Positions 44,699 to 55,565 of a stretch of 64,000 nt of DNA are shown here, in pieces. Position 1 is the first letter of the stretch; every line of letters begins with the position of its first letter. Under the pieces are notes generated by a model, which was given only the letters and a program-made list of their open reading frames with translations, was not told where the DNA came from and made no database searches. Origin of the DNA: Liopterus haemorrhoidalis (Eukaryota > Arthropoda > Insecta > Coleoptera > Dytiscidae); contig OZ020620.1 in assembly GCA_963971575.1 (NCBI GenBank), positions 39,780,924-39,844,923 of the forward strand, given 5' to 3'. Made by a program: the position numbers and the translations under genes.

Positions 44699-44969
44699 TA
44701 TTCGCGACTCCAAATAACAATGAGACATCTGGTGGCGGCTTAGTAAATTAAACAGAAGCGTATATTTGTATAATATTTGTAGTGTGTTGAACTGCAGTTT
44801 ATGTGAATTAAGACGTATTTTTAAGTATAGTGACTTAAATACAGTGCTTTTTTGCCGAAATATTGTTTGAACAGATAAATATTAAGAAAAAACTTTTGAC
44901 ATATACGCTTCTCGTTGGCCATAAACTGTCGTACGCAGCGCCGCCAACGTTAGTTTGAGTCGCGAATAC
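44699..44969. mobile_element. Small MITE with GTATTCGCGACTC ends
   Basis: Left GTATTCGCGACTCCAAAT and right complement of GTATTCGCGACTCAAAC enclose about 270 bp without a gene. Confidence 0.65.
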
Positions 44970-45169
44970 ATCTATATATTATGTACTAAAATAAAACGAA
45001 AATATCTTTAAGCATCTTGTGGATATTCATTGCAAATGACAGTAGTCATGATTAGACTTTGTATGTATTTGAATATTTTTTATTTGTTACACTGTATAAA
45101 CAAATTCTTTATTTCTTCTAAATTATTAACTGGACATAACTCTATATACATTATCAAAACTAAACGTTA

Positions 45170-48100
45170 TCACGAAATATAAACAAAAATAACAAGTTCA
45201 AGATACAAAATTAAAATATTGAGCTTCGAAACCAGGGAATGATTTTCACTCATTTTCCGTACATCCTTGGACGACTCTATCCAATCTGAGTAAGCGGCCA
45301 CCCTTGTATATACTCCTGGAGAACCTCGTTTGGCGCAGCCAATTCCCCAGGACACCACTCCGACCTGAAAAATAAATACAATCATGTGTAGGTGCATCAA
45401 CTGTCATGTATATTCAATCCCGTTGATCATGTGTGTGCATGTAACGTATAGGCCAGTATAGGCCGTATATTCCAGGGGTATGAAACTCATATACACGGCC
45501 TTGAAACGGTTTTAAGTTATATTCCATCCACCGACAGCGCTAAAAGCGTTTTTTTTTTTAACCAACATTTTGAGAACACTTCATTATCGGCAATTTGCGG
45601 CAATTGTTTTTGACGTTGTAACGATAGGTGACAGTAAATTGTAATTGTGACAGTGATGAATTTTATAAGAAATTTTAAATATTAACACCACATTTTTTAT
45701 TTTCAAATGGTGTAGTGTAATTAATAATATTTTAAAGGGTAAATGCAAAAGAAATATAAATAGTGTAATAAAAAAAATGGCACAGACTTAATTTAATATG
45801 TACAATAAAAGTAAATATAAAAGTAAAAAATAAATACTTGTTTATTTATTTCATATGCTTGCTTGCAAATAAAATAACAAAACTTACTGCTTACTGAAGT
45901 ATTAACTTTTAACAATTGTAATTAATTTTAATTTTAGGAAATTAAATTAGGAATTAGGAATTAGGAAATTAAGGAGAGTTGTAAATAAATTAATCATAAT
46001 TTTCGGTTCAAGGCAATCTTTAATTTTCTACCAAAATTACATTTTATTTTTCAATTTTGGTAAAAAATTAATGATCGCGCGATTCATAGCAATTTAAAAT
46101 ATAAAAATATATTTGTGTGCACTGCGGGTTGCATACTATCTAATCCTAGTTCATATTACAACCACGAATGTCGCAACTATCGCTGTCCAAAGCCGTAACG
46201 TGGGAGTCCGCTATCTTCCTTGTTTTATAATTTGTGGTATATTCTCAACCAAAAACGTATCGCGGACCAGTAAAATATACAGGGTGTTAGGTAAATGTCC
46301 GGCACAATTTAAAAGACAGCACGGTGACATAGAATGCAATCGATTTTTCCTTTGCCAATTTTCTCTAAAATGTGAATTTCGTCCAAAAATAAACAAACAA
46401 AAAGATGCCCCAAATTTTGAAAACCACTGACTTTATATTTTTCATATTAATCCAAAAGTGTAGTTGCCATAGAGAAAAAAATATTTGAATTGTAGTTCAG
46501 AAACAATTCACTGAAGCCAAATCCCACTAAAACGCAAGTATGAACCTTTCACCTACGAAACCGTGAAGCACGAAGAAAATTAGAAATTACTTGGAGAGGC
46601 CATCTACTGGAGCATACAGATACACCAAAATACCTAGGAGTCAAATTAGATCGCTCGTTATATTTTAAACAGCATTGTTGTGACACCAAGTTTAAAGTCT
46701 GCGCTAGAAATAACATACTTCGGAAAGTAACAGGGTCCACGTGGGGTGCACAACCGGAGGTTTTACGAACACCGGCTTTAGCTTTGAGTTTTTCTGCTGC
46801 CGAATATGCGGCACCAGTTTGGAATAACTCGGTGCATGCTAAACGTGTAGATACGGCGGTAAACGACACTGTCCGAATAGTAACAGGATGTTTAAAACCA
46901 ACACCTGTTAATAAACTATATCCCATCATTGGGATAGCACCTCCAGATATCAGAAGACAGGTCGCCACAGAAGCAAAAAAATTTAAGGCGAATACAGACC
47001 ACAGACACCCACTGTTTGATCACGAAGCTGAAACAAGCAGGCTTAAATCCCGAAAAAGTTTTTTACGTTCTAGAACTGCCACACCACTCACTCCCATGAA
47101 CCGGAGGATAGAACTCTGGAGGGAGCAGGCGTTGGCCACCTGGATTGCACCTAAAGAACAACTGAGCTTTCACCAATTACAATATACAACGTGGAGAGCG
47201 CTGAACAGACTCCGTACTGGTGTTACTAGGTGTAAAGACAACTTAAAGAAGTGGGGATACAGTGCTGGAAGTGCAGAATGTGACTGCGGAAAACACCAGG
47301 ATTACCAACATCTACTGGTTTGTACAAACATAGGAGGTAGCTGCACATCTGATGACCTCAATGATGCCAATGACGAAGCGCTCTTTGTAATAAGATTTTG
47401 GGAGAAGTGTATATGACGTGGTATTGCGGACACGAAATGATGATGATGATGACTGTAGTTCAATAATAGAATATCAAAGTACGTGTACGTCATAATCTAA
47501 AATTTTGTTCCAATTTTGTTAAAAAAATGGCACATTACACAATTGAAGAATATGCAGACATGCTTTTTATGTACGGGGAATGTGTCGGTAATGCTGTGCC
47601 AGCAGAACGACGTGAAGAAGTGAATTAGGAAAACCAGTGGAATTGGATGTTGTAGAAGAGGTATTAGAACATATTGAAGAAAATCCAGCAGCTTCTACTA
47701 GAGAAATAGGTCGTGAATTTGGAGTGAGCCATTAGACTATTTGGAACATTTTACGTAAAAATTTGCTTCATCCATACCATATACAAAGGGTCCAAAGCTT
47801 GACCGAAGACGACTATCCACGAAGAGTTCTTTTTTGCGACTGGTTGCTTCAGCAAAACAACCAAAATCCTGGATTTTTTCAAAAATATTAATGTCAGATG
47901 AATGTTGATTCAAGAGGTGAAATTCTGAATTTTCACAACACCTATTATTGGGCAGATGTCAATCCTCATCAGATTTTTGAAACAAATTTTCAACACAAAT
48001 TTGCAGTTAATATTTGGGCAGGAATAATAGGAAATGTCTTTATTGGTCCATACGTATTGTTAATGGAAAGCTTACCAGAACTCTTAGAAAATTTACCATT

Positions 48101-51100
48101 AGCACTTCGAAGAGAAATCTGGTTTATGCACGATGGTGCTCCACCTCACTTTAGCAGAGAAGTGCGTCATTTTTTAAATCAGTCGTACCCAAAAAGATGG
48201 ATTAGCAGAGGTGGTCCTACTGCTTGGCCTCCTAGGTCACCAGATCTTAATAGTTGCGACTTCTATCTTTGGGGCCACATGAAAACACTGGTCTATAAAA
48301 CACCTATACAAAATGAGGAATATCTTGAAAATCGTGTTATTGCCGCTGCAGAACATATCCGCAACAATACTGGAATGAAACGAGTCTTATCAAAAAACGT
48401 CTCAAATAAAACTTATTAGTTATTGCATTTATAGCAACTTTTGTTAAATAAATTTTTTCGAAATATTTTTTTGTTGCTAAATATTCGCAAAAATCTTAAA
48501 ATCGACACGAGTAAACAACATTTCTAGTCAACCGATTTTTACCAAAAGTTAATCAACTCTTAAGCTTCAATATGAAGTTTCATAAAAATCCTTTCAGCCG
48601 AATTTGCTCTGCACGTGTATACAGATAGACAGACGGACAGACCGACAGACATCTAAACTAGTGCTAAAAATAGTCAAAACGTTATGTAGGGACCCCAATT
48701 CGTGGAGATCCATCAAAATCTCGAAATTTCAAAATCGGTATGATCTAGACCATTTTCTTAAGAAGGCAATGCGGGACGGAGCAAAAAAAGGTCCTCACCT
48801 CCCAAATCCAAGCGAAGAGCAAACAAAAAAGGTCCTCACCTCCCAAATCCAAGTGAAGAGCATAAAAAAAGGTCCTCACCTCCCAAATCCAAGTGAAGAG
48901 CAAAAAAAGGTCCTCACCTCCCAAATCCAAGTGAAGAGCATAAAAAAAGGTCATCACCTCCCAAATCCAAGTGAAGAGCAAAAAAAAGGTCCTCATTTCC
49001 TCAAATACAAGTTACAATGCGGGACAAAATGTTAAAATGCGGGACTTTTGCGGGACGCATCTTAATGCGGGACAAAATGTTAGAATGCGGGACAGTCCCG
49101 CAAAAAGCGTGACGAATGGTCACCCTAGTATGATCACAATACCTCCCTTATACCGGGCGAATTATTTAAGGAGCAACATACATGTTTCACGTATAATGTT
49201 AATGAAATGAGTTATTTCATTTGCAACATAGCAAATTATGAAAGCAAGCTCATATCCATGGCAACAGATATGCAATGGTGATTAGATATAATAGTTATTT
49301 GATATGATAAAGTTCCTAGACGGGTAAAAAATAGTAAATTAGAAATAATAAATGAATTTTTATTAGTTTGTTTATATTTACATGCAAACAAAAATAATAA
49401 TGTCCTTAGTAGCTAAGTCCAAAAAATATTTTTAAAAAATAATATTTTGTTTTTCCTATGGATACGATAAGCTTTTGTTTTATGGCTATGTTGCTTTTGA
49501 AATAACTCACTTCATTAACATTATATGTGAAACATGTATGTTGCTCCTTAAATAATTCACCCGGTATATGTTGGCGGTCGGTGAAAAACCCGTTGAGAAA
49601 CATTGGTATAGACTATTCCAAACGTATAGGCGGAACTAACTGGAATTTTCATTCTAACAACGTTGTAAAAACGTGGCTAAACGGACTATAATTATAACAA
49701 AAAGTTTTATAGAAACTCACCATTGTGCCATCACAAACTAAAGGTCCTCCAGAATCACCAAAACATGCATCTTTTCCTTTCCCTCCACCTTCGAACAGTG
49801 TACATAGTTGATCCGAACCAATTTCATAATGATTACCGAAGTGTTGCTTACAACTCTCAACAGTTATAAGTGGCAGTTTAACTTGTAGCAGCCTGTTGCT
49901 GCCTGGTTGGTCTTCTGCAGTTCTTCCCCATCCAGCCACCATACACTCTTTGTAAAACTGTTCTGGCTTAGAACTTCTTGAAATGTCAGGCGTGGCTATA
50001 GCAGCAACCTTCACATTTGCAGATAATTCCATAGGTTTTGTCAGTCTCATAAGACCGATATCACGTTTACCAGACTTCTGTACGTAATGTTCGTGTGCGA
50101 ATGTACTTTCAACAGTAAATACTTCGTCAACTGATTCATAATATGTCTCTCCAGCAGCAATTCTAAACATACTAGGAGGGAGCCGTTTTTCACTCCTGAA
50201 AATATAAATATATAATGTTAATAAACGGTCATTAGATAAACTGTGCTTGAGTAACTGGATCCAGAGGCCTGTTTCATAAATTGCTAATATTATTGGCTAA
50301 TAATATTGTGTGCATTTTTTTTTTTTTTAATGAAAAAAATCTCTTAAGGCGGCGTATTACCCCCAGAGGTTACCAATTTCTTATACAAAACTAACAATCT
50401 GAAATAAAACTAGTATCAATCTATACATCAAATTTTTCACCGAATTTTCATCTATCTAATCAAATATTTTTAATTGTAGACACATTTATTGTAAAAACAT
50501 TATCGCTCAATAACTTAATAATTGACATCTGCAACATTGTTCTATAATTTTTTAAATCTATTTATGGGTTTCAAATAACTTCTATATTTGTATAGTTTTA
50601 TGTAGAAATGTTCAAATAATACGCCTACATTTTTTTCGACTTAATTACTTATTGTTTAGAACCCTCGTCGAAAAATACTATACTTGATGATAATAGAATG
50701 CCACTTGGTACTTTACTTGGTACTTTATTTCCGATTATTAGTTTTGTATAAGAAACTACTGAGAACTATAGGGTTGTGCGTCGCCTTAAATCGCCTATGT
50801 TGCAAATTAAAAGAAACGCAATAGATCATATTTGTGTCACATACATGTGCTGCCATCTGAGAGCTGAGTCCTTTGGAAGTTTTTGACTGGTTTAAAATAA
50901 ATGTGACATAACTTGTTACCTTAATTTAATGAATATTTTCAATTTTGGAGTAAAAAATATATATTTTTGATAAATATATACCAATATATACGGATATATA
51001 GAGTTAGTACATTGACGTCGCTGGGGTCAAACCATCGCGACGGCGACGCCGATGGACTAGCTAGGATTTTACTAGTTTGAAGGCGAGAGTATTTATATTG

Positions 51101-53320
51101 TTTGTAAAAAAATTCAACCGGGTGTTGCAGCGCTTGCTGCCGGTTCTAAAACTTCTTCCATATTTTTCTAAGCAGTATTACCTCAAGAAATACTGTTACT
51201 TCATCGTAGATAGTCACTGTGGTATATTTCCGTGCAGAAGTTTACGTAGCCCTAGAGCTGTTGTAACGAAAGTAATCCGATCACACGTTACTTGGTACAT
51301 ATACCACGATACAGATATAATTTTTGTTAAGCGTAAATTGTAATTAAAAAGGGATATTTATGTCATTGGTAATAGTTAATAATTGTTCTGAGCACCGTTT
51401 ACTATCTATTTTCCATTGTTATTAACTGTTACGAGTGAACATATTTACCTGTTAAATATTCATTTGTTTTTCTAGTCCATTTGAGAGTAGTTAACTATCA
51501 ATTTTTTTGATTATTATTAAATTGTTATGGAGTATTTGTTTTGTTAATATTAAATATTTTTTGAGTAATAGATTTTGTTGCCACTCCAAACATTGAGAAT
51601 ATTTAACTATTAATTTTCTTTATTATTATTAAATTATGTTTAATTGAAAGATTCTTTTGTTGATATCTACTTAGTAAAATTTTGTATAATAGACTCTTTG
51701 GTCGATAATTTACTTAGTAGTTCTGTATATTGATAGTTTTTGTTTGTTGATAATTTAATTGTTAAATTAATTCTTTTATATTCATGCATTTAATTGAGTT
51801 TTGTTTGGATATAAGTTTGTTTTGCGAGTTATATTCATTGATAGATATTTATTTATTTTTGTTAGAATTGCAAATTATTTCGTTTTTTGACAGATGAAAA
51901 TGAAAAACAATAATGGATAAAATAAAAACAACATATTGTTCTTTCAAACCATTTAGATATGGCATACACACTTATTGCTATGTTACTTGCCATAATAATG
52001 ATTATTAACGTAAAATTTTCCAAATTAACCAGCAAAATAATATTGTTCTGCAAAAATACTGACATATTAAATTATAATGTATAAAATAAGAATTTTAATA
52101 AATAAATATCGATTTGTAGTTTTGATGTGAAGCATTCTCTTACTTTGAAAACTTAATTTATATTTCCAAAATACAATTTAACAAAAAAACTACATGCTAA
52201 ATTCAAATAAAAGGAATCCAACCGCGAGACGGCAACACTGAATCCCATTTTGTGACGTAGTTACTAATATGGTCTATTCACTGTACACTTGGGCATGTTT
52301 CTTAATTCAGCGCTAGATCTAGCGCATAAAGCACAAATCTAGCAAACCGTTTCTTAATTTAGCGTAAAATTCTAGCAGGCTGTTTCTTATTACAGTACGA
52401 ATTATCCGCTAGATACTAGCGCTAGACAACGAATCTAGCGGTTAATAAGGCTGCTAGCTGCTAGAGCTAGAGAGGATAACATCACAATTTGACATTTGAC
52501 GTAATAGTTTTCTGCTGTCACGCCCTGTTTATCTCAAATTTGTATATATGGCAATTCCTAACAGTAATTTGAAGAAGTCGTTCATTACATAAAATGTCAT
52601 CTTTACTAAAAACTACATAACCTCCTTGAAACCTAGCAACAATCTAGAAAGTCGTTTCTTTATTTTTGAAATTTTGTATTTAGCTCATTAATCTAGCATC
52701 ACAGCGAGCATCTAGCGCTAGAAGTTAGCACTAAATTGTTAGCGGAATTTAGAAACATGCCCCTTTGGTTGAGGCTGATTGTATTGTTTATAATACTATG
52801 CTCTATTTAAAAATAACTAAAAATGTACAAATTCATTAACTTTTATAGAAATAACAACGTTTAAATTTGTTCCGCCATTCTCTGAAAGGACCAATCAAAA
52901 ATGTTGGTCCGTATATCGCCAGTCTGATGTATAAAGCCACTGTAATTTTAATATTCTGGTGAAAACTTACTTATACCCACAAAGACAGTGTGCTGCCGTT
53001 AAGATATATCTGTCATCTAGAAGACTACCGCCACATCCATGCGTAAGGCCTCTACCTTCCAGATCGTACTGAATTGATACGAGAAACGGATATTCGCTTA
53101 TCGATGCAAAATTTCCCCCAACAATTCGGACGTCCGTCACATCCGATAGTATTGTATTAGAATTGACATCTTTATATGCTCCTGTATCTTCATTATCTTC
53201 GTCCGTTTCTGTTGTATCTGTTGTATCTGTTGTATCTTCAGTTTCTTCAGTTTCTTCTTCCGAGCAGCATGAAGATATAATCAAGACGGAAAATATTGCA
53301 AACATCAGTGATGAACTCAT
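45170..53320 (-). CDS. Gene D: trypsin-like serine protease
   Basis: Exons are 53320-52971, 50195-49721 and 45364-45170 (339 aa). Signal peptide about residues 1-17; very acidic pro-segment with repeated Asp-Thr-Thr and Glu (residues about 20-45); activation site R65|IVGG; catalytic His111, Asp162, Ser265; S1-pocket Asp259; SWG and PGVYTRV in exon 3. Trypsin-like specificity is expected. A Gly-Lys doublet just before [10 protein letters not shown] is absent in E and looks like a 6-bp duplication. The tail [17 protein letters not shown] reaches the C-terminus and fits a GPI-anchor signal. Start chosen at 53320 because an upstream in-frame ATG (53386) would put 22 residues before the conserved signal peptide and lies in the conserved 5' block. 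A possible poly(A) signal AATAAA is at 45079-45084. An inverted repeat flanks exon 1. Confidence 0.93.
45365..46279. other. Intron 2 of gene D, partly repeat
   Basis: A hAT-like left end (CAGGGGTATGAAACTCATAT) begins near 45473 but its partner is not found. The rest is AT-rich with no frame of interest. Confidence 0.4.
46280..48419 (+). mobile_element. IS630/Tc1-class transposon, interrupted by a LINE
   Basis: It starts at CAGGGTGTTAGGTAAATG. The broken transposase begins at 47527 ([23 protein letters not shown]4817-like), continues with [20 protein letters not shown], and ends with an open part at 47898-48419 containing [11 protein letters not shown] and [17 protein letters not shown]. In-frame stops and a shift inactivate it. 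A LINE end (46500-47453) separates the left end from the gene. The right terminus is not identified. It lies in intron 2 of gene D. Confidence 0.85.
46500..47453 (+). mobile_element. Jockey-like LINE, 5'-truncated
   Basis: The frame to 47416 reads [65 protein letters not shown] and a [15 protein letters not shown] zinc-like motif: the C-terminus of a jockey-type reverse transcriptase. The 3' end is a (GATGAT) run. A 9-bp target duplication TGTAGTTCA flanks it (46491-46499 and 47454-47462), so it is a single truncated retrotransposition into the Tc1-class element. Confidence 0.92.
48560..48775. repeat. Dispersed repeat with (RGAC)n run
   Basis: A GACAGACGGACAGACCGACA run is followed by CTAAACTAGTGCTAAAAATA, TAGGGACCCCAATTCGTGG and CTCGAAATTTCAAAATCGG. 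I know this type of sequence from insect dispersed repeats but cannot classify it. Confidence 0.5.
48784..49012. repeat. Minisatellite, ~38-40-bp unit x6
   Basis: Units read AAAAAAGGTCCTCACCTCCC plus AAATCCAAGTGAAGAGCA. The complement of the same unit occurs twice inside the hAT MITE at 62824-63041. Confidence 0.9.
49013..49130 (-). mobile_element. hAT-like terminal fragment
   Basis: Repeated GCGGGACAAAATGTTA blocks end in GTGACGAATGGTCACCCTAG, the complement of a common hAT terminus (CAGGGTGACCATTCG-like). It probably forms one element with the adjoining minisatellite. Confidence 0.5.
49153..49568. mobile_element. MITE with ~80-bp inverted ends (CCGGGCGAATTATTTAAGGA)
   Basis: Left and right ends are complementary and flanked by TA. 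Inside the ends, the ATTTCATTTGCAACATAG segment matches the inner end of the element at 25062-26432, so this is likely a related non-autonomous element. Confidence 0.75.
50345..50789. mobile_element. Foldback MITE, second copy
   Basis: Related to 22200-22953: TTTCTTATACAAAACTAACA at the left and its complement at the right. It lies in intron 1 of gene D. Confidence 0.7.
50790..51880. other. Intron 1 of gene D, no clear feature
   Basis: AT-rich with T-rich strings; an 88-codon frame at 51077 has no recognisable similarity and I do not call it a gene. Confidence 0.4.
51885..52269 (+). repeat. Left arm of large inverted repeat around exon 1 of gene D
   Basis: It is complementary to 53463-53880, including GTTTTTTGACAGATGAAAAT (the THAP-fragment sequence seen at 15975) and GAATCCAACCGCGAGACGGC. 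Between the arms lie MITE 52291-52762, exon 1 and the promoter of D. Confidence 0.85.
52291..52762. mobile_element. MITE rich in CTAGC motifs (472 bp)
   Basis: Ends GGGCATGTTTCTTAATTCAG and complement of GGGCATGTTTCTAAATTCCG. Many CTAGCGCTAG-like palindromes inside. No gene. Confidence 0.82.
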
Positions 53321-53440
53321 TTTTGGGAAGTTAAAATGCCGATAGAACTCTAGAATTACTAAAAACTTGTAAATATTTCTGAACAAATAAATGAAAATAT
53401 TTGTTGTTGGTAAATAAAATGACAGTTTCCAAGAGCATCA
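53321..53440 (-). promoter_or_regulatory. Conserved upstream block of gene D
   Basis: Same ordered motifs as gene C. The upstream limit is the right arm of the inverted repeat, which begins about 140 bp from the ATG. Confidence 0.52.
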
Positions 53441-53462
53441 CATCTGAAAACCATTCATAATA

Positions 53463-53935
53463 ACTACGTCACAAATGGGATTCAGTACTGCCGTCTCGCA
53501 GTTGGATTCCTTTTATTTGAATTTGACGTTGTTTTTTTGTTAAATTGTATTTTGAAAATATAAATTAAGTTTTCAAACTAAGAGAATGCTTCACATCAAA
53601 ACTACAAGTCAATATTTATTTATTAAAATTCTTATTTTATACATTATAATTTAATTTCATTATTTTTGTAGAACAATATTATTTTGCAGGTTAATTTTGA
53701 AAATTTTACGTTAATAATCGTTATTATGGCAAGTAATATAGCAATAAGTGTGTATGTCATATCTATATGGTTTAAAGGAATAATATGTTGTTTTTAATTT
53801 TCCATTATTGTAATTATTTTCATCTGTCAAAAAAACGAAAAAAATTGCAATTAATAATGTAGCTGTAATGGTTACAATTTAGAGTAAAACAATACACCAA
53901 TATGCATTCTAAAAAAAACATTAATGATTACTTAG
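53463..53935 (-). repeat. Right arm of large inverted repeat; degenerate THAP remnant
   Basis: The complement reads from GAATGCATATTGGTGTATTG through a decayed copy of the THAP fragment at 15975-16079 and on to the GATTCAGTACTGCCGTCTCG side. About 390-420 bp pair with 51885-52269; the outermost ~50 bp match 15925-15990 instead. Confidence 0.8.
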
Positions 53936-54226
53936 TGTTAATTAAATAAATACTAAAGATATTTCGATTTTCATATTATTTAAAAACGTAAACTATAAAT
54001 ATATCTTCGAATCCTTATTTATATATTTATAAAATAATTATTCTATAATATAAACTACTGGACTGTATATATTAGTATATATTTATCAAAAATACATATT
54101 TTTTGTTCCAAAATTGAAAATATTCATAAAATTAAGGTAATAAAAGTAATGTCACATGTATTTTAAACTTCCAAAGGACTCAGCTCTCAAATGGCAGCAC
54201 ATAAATGTGACGACACACTAATATTA

Positions 54227-55085
54227 AAGTCACTAGATTATATAAAGTAGCGCAACGGCGGCCATACTGGGGCTAAAAATGTCGCCAACACAAATGATTT
54301 TCAGTGATTCCAACAGTCCAAAAATAAGAAACTAGTACTACCAATAATTTTTATTTTAAACATTGTAACCACGATTTTTTTAATCAAAGATGCACTATAA
54401 CAAAATTGTGGTACAATTTCAATTATTTTTTTTTTTATTTTTATTACATTAAATGGATATATAGTCTGTTCCAAATGGTTAGGCGGAACTAGATTTTGCA
54501 ATCTAGTTACTTTCATCGTTTAAATCGTGCTTTTCGGCCGTTTTGTTTAAGCTTTGTAAATCATATTTACAATAAACATTTTTTTGTTAAGGTTAATATC
54601 ATTTTAAAATGTCATTTTCTATATATTTCGATTTTTTCTGTCTTTCTTAATACAAATTTCACATTTATTTATTTATTTTTTTATTAAAATATGTAAAAAA
54701 ATAATTTAATATCATTCGTTTCCATGGTTTTATTGTTGGAATTTTAAATTTTGACATTCCAACGTAAAAAATGAAATTACCCAAGCAAGGTCCCTTCTTG
54801 TGACAACCTAAAAGAACGAAATTCCCATTTAGTTCCGCCTAACCGTTTGAAACAGACTGTAATATATAAATTTAAATGAAAATTAACCTTAAATATTCAA
54901 ACCGCTGACAAAGGAGGTTATTAAATTAGAGCGAGAAAGAGAGATGTGACAGCGCAGACGCAAACTTAAGAACGTAAAAATTGCTGCTTTAGTTTGCTTA
55001 ATAGGGGAACCAATGTTGCCAATCAAACCCTGGGGTCTGTCGGCTTCTTAAAAAGCTTGCGCTACTTTGTATAATCTAGTGACTT
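54227..55085. mobile_element. MITE-X copy carrying a MITE-1
   Basis: Full ends (AAGTCACTAGATTATATAAA and inverse), with the MITE-1 at 54463-54859 in the middle. It lies between genes D and E. Confidence 0.85.
54463..54859 (-). mobile_element. MITE-1 copy
   Basis: Complete GGCGGAAC subtype, slightly shortened; inserted at a TA of MITE-X. Confidence 0.92.
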
Positions 55086-55125
55086 AAGTACTGAGCGCTA
55101 GAGGGTAAATATACATCTATGTATT

Positions 55126-55377
55126 CAGTGGCACACCCAGGAATTTTTCAATGGGGGGGTGGAAGATAAAAAAAACATTCCTCGCTTTTGAAATACAAGT
55201 GATGACCTAAAAAAAAGGCCCTCACTTGTAAAATACAAGTGGTGACCAGGTCATCATCTTTTTTAAATCCATATATTTACCTAAGAAATAGTGATAAATT
55301 TTTTTTTTAAATGGTATTTCCCTCCTTCTTAGGGGGGGGGGGCGGTCCCCAGAGCCACCTCCCTGGGTGCGCCACTG
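55126..55377. mobile_element. hAT MITE, 252 bp
   Basis: Ends CAGTGGCACACCCAGGAA and TCCCTGGGTGCGCCACTG with a perfect 8-bp duplication TATGTATT (55118-55125, 55378-55385). The matching position downstream of gene D (about 44970-44985) has the uninterrupted site. Confidence 0.93.
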
Positions 55378-55565
55378 TATGTATTATGTACTAAAATAAA
55401 ACCAAAATATTTTTAAGTATCTTGTGAAAATTCATTGAAAATGACAGTAGATATGATTAGACTTGGTATATATTTTAATATTTCTTATTTGTTACACTAT
55501 ATAAACAAATTCGATAATTCTTCTAAATTATTAACTGGACATAACATTATTAAAACTAAACGTTA

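Noticed and set aside
48784..49012. Regular repeats that could suggest a CRISPR array
   Set aside because: The units are adjacent with no unique spacers, and the genome is animal; it is a minisatellite.
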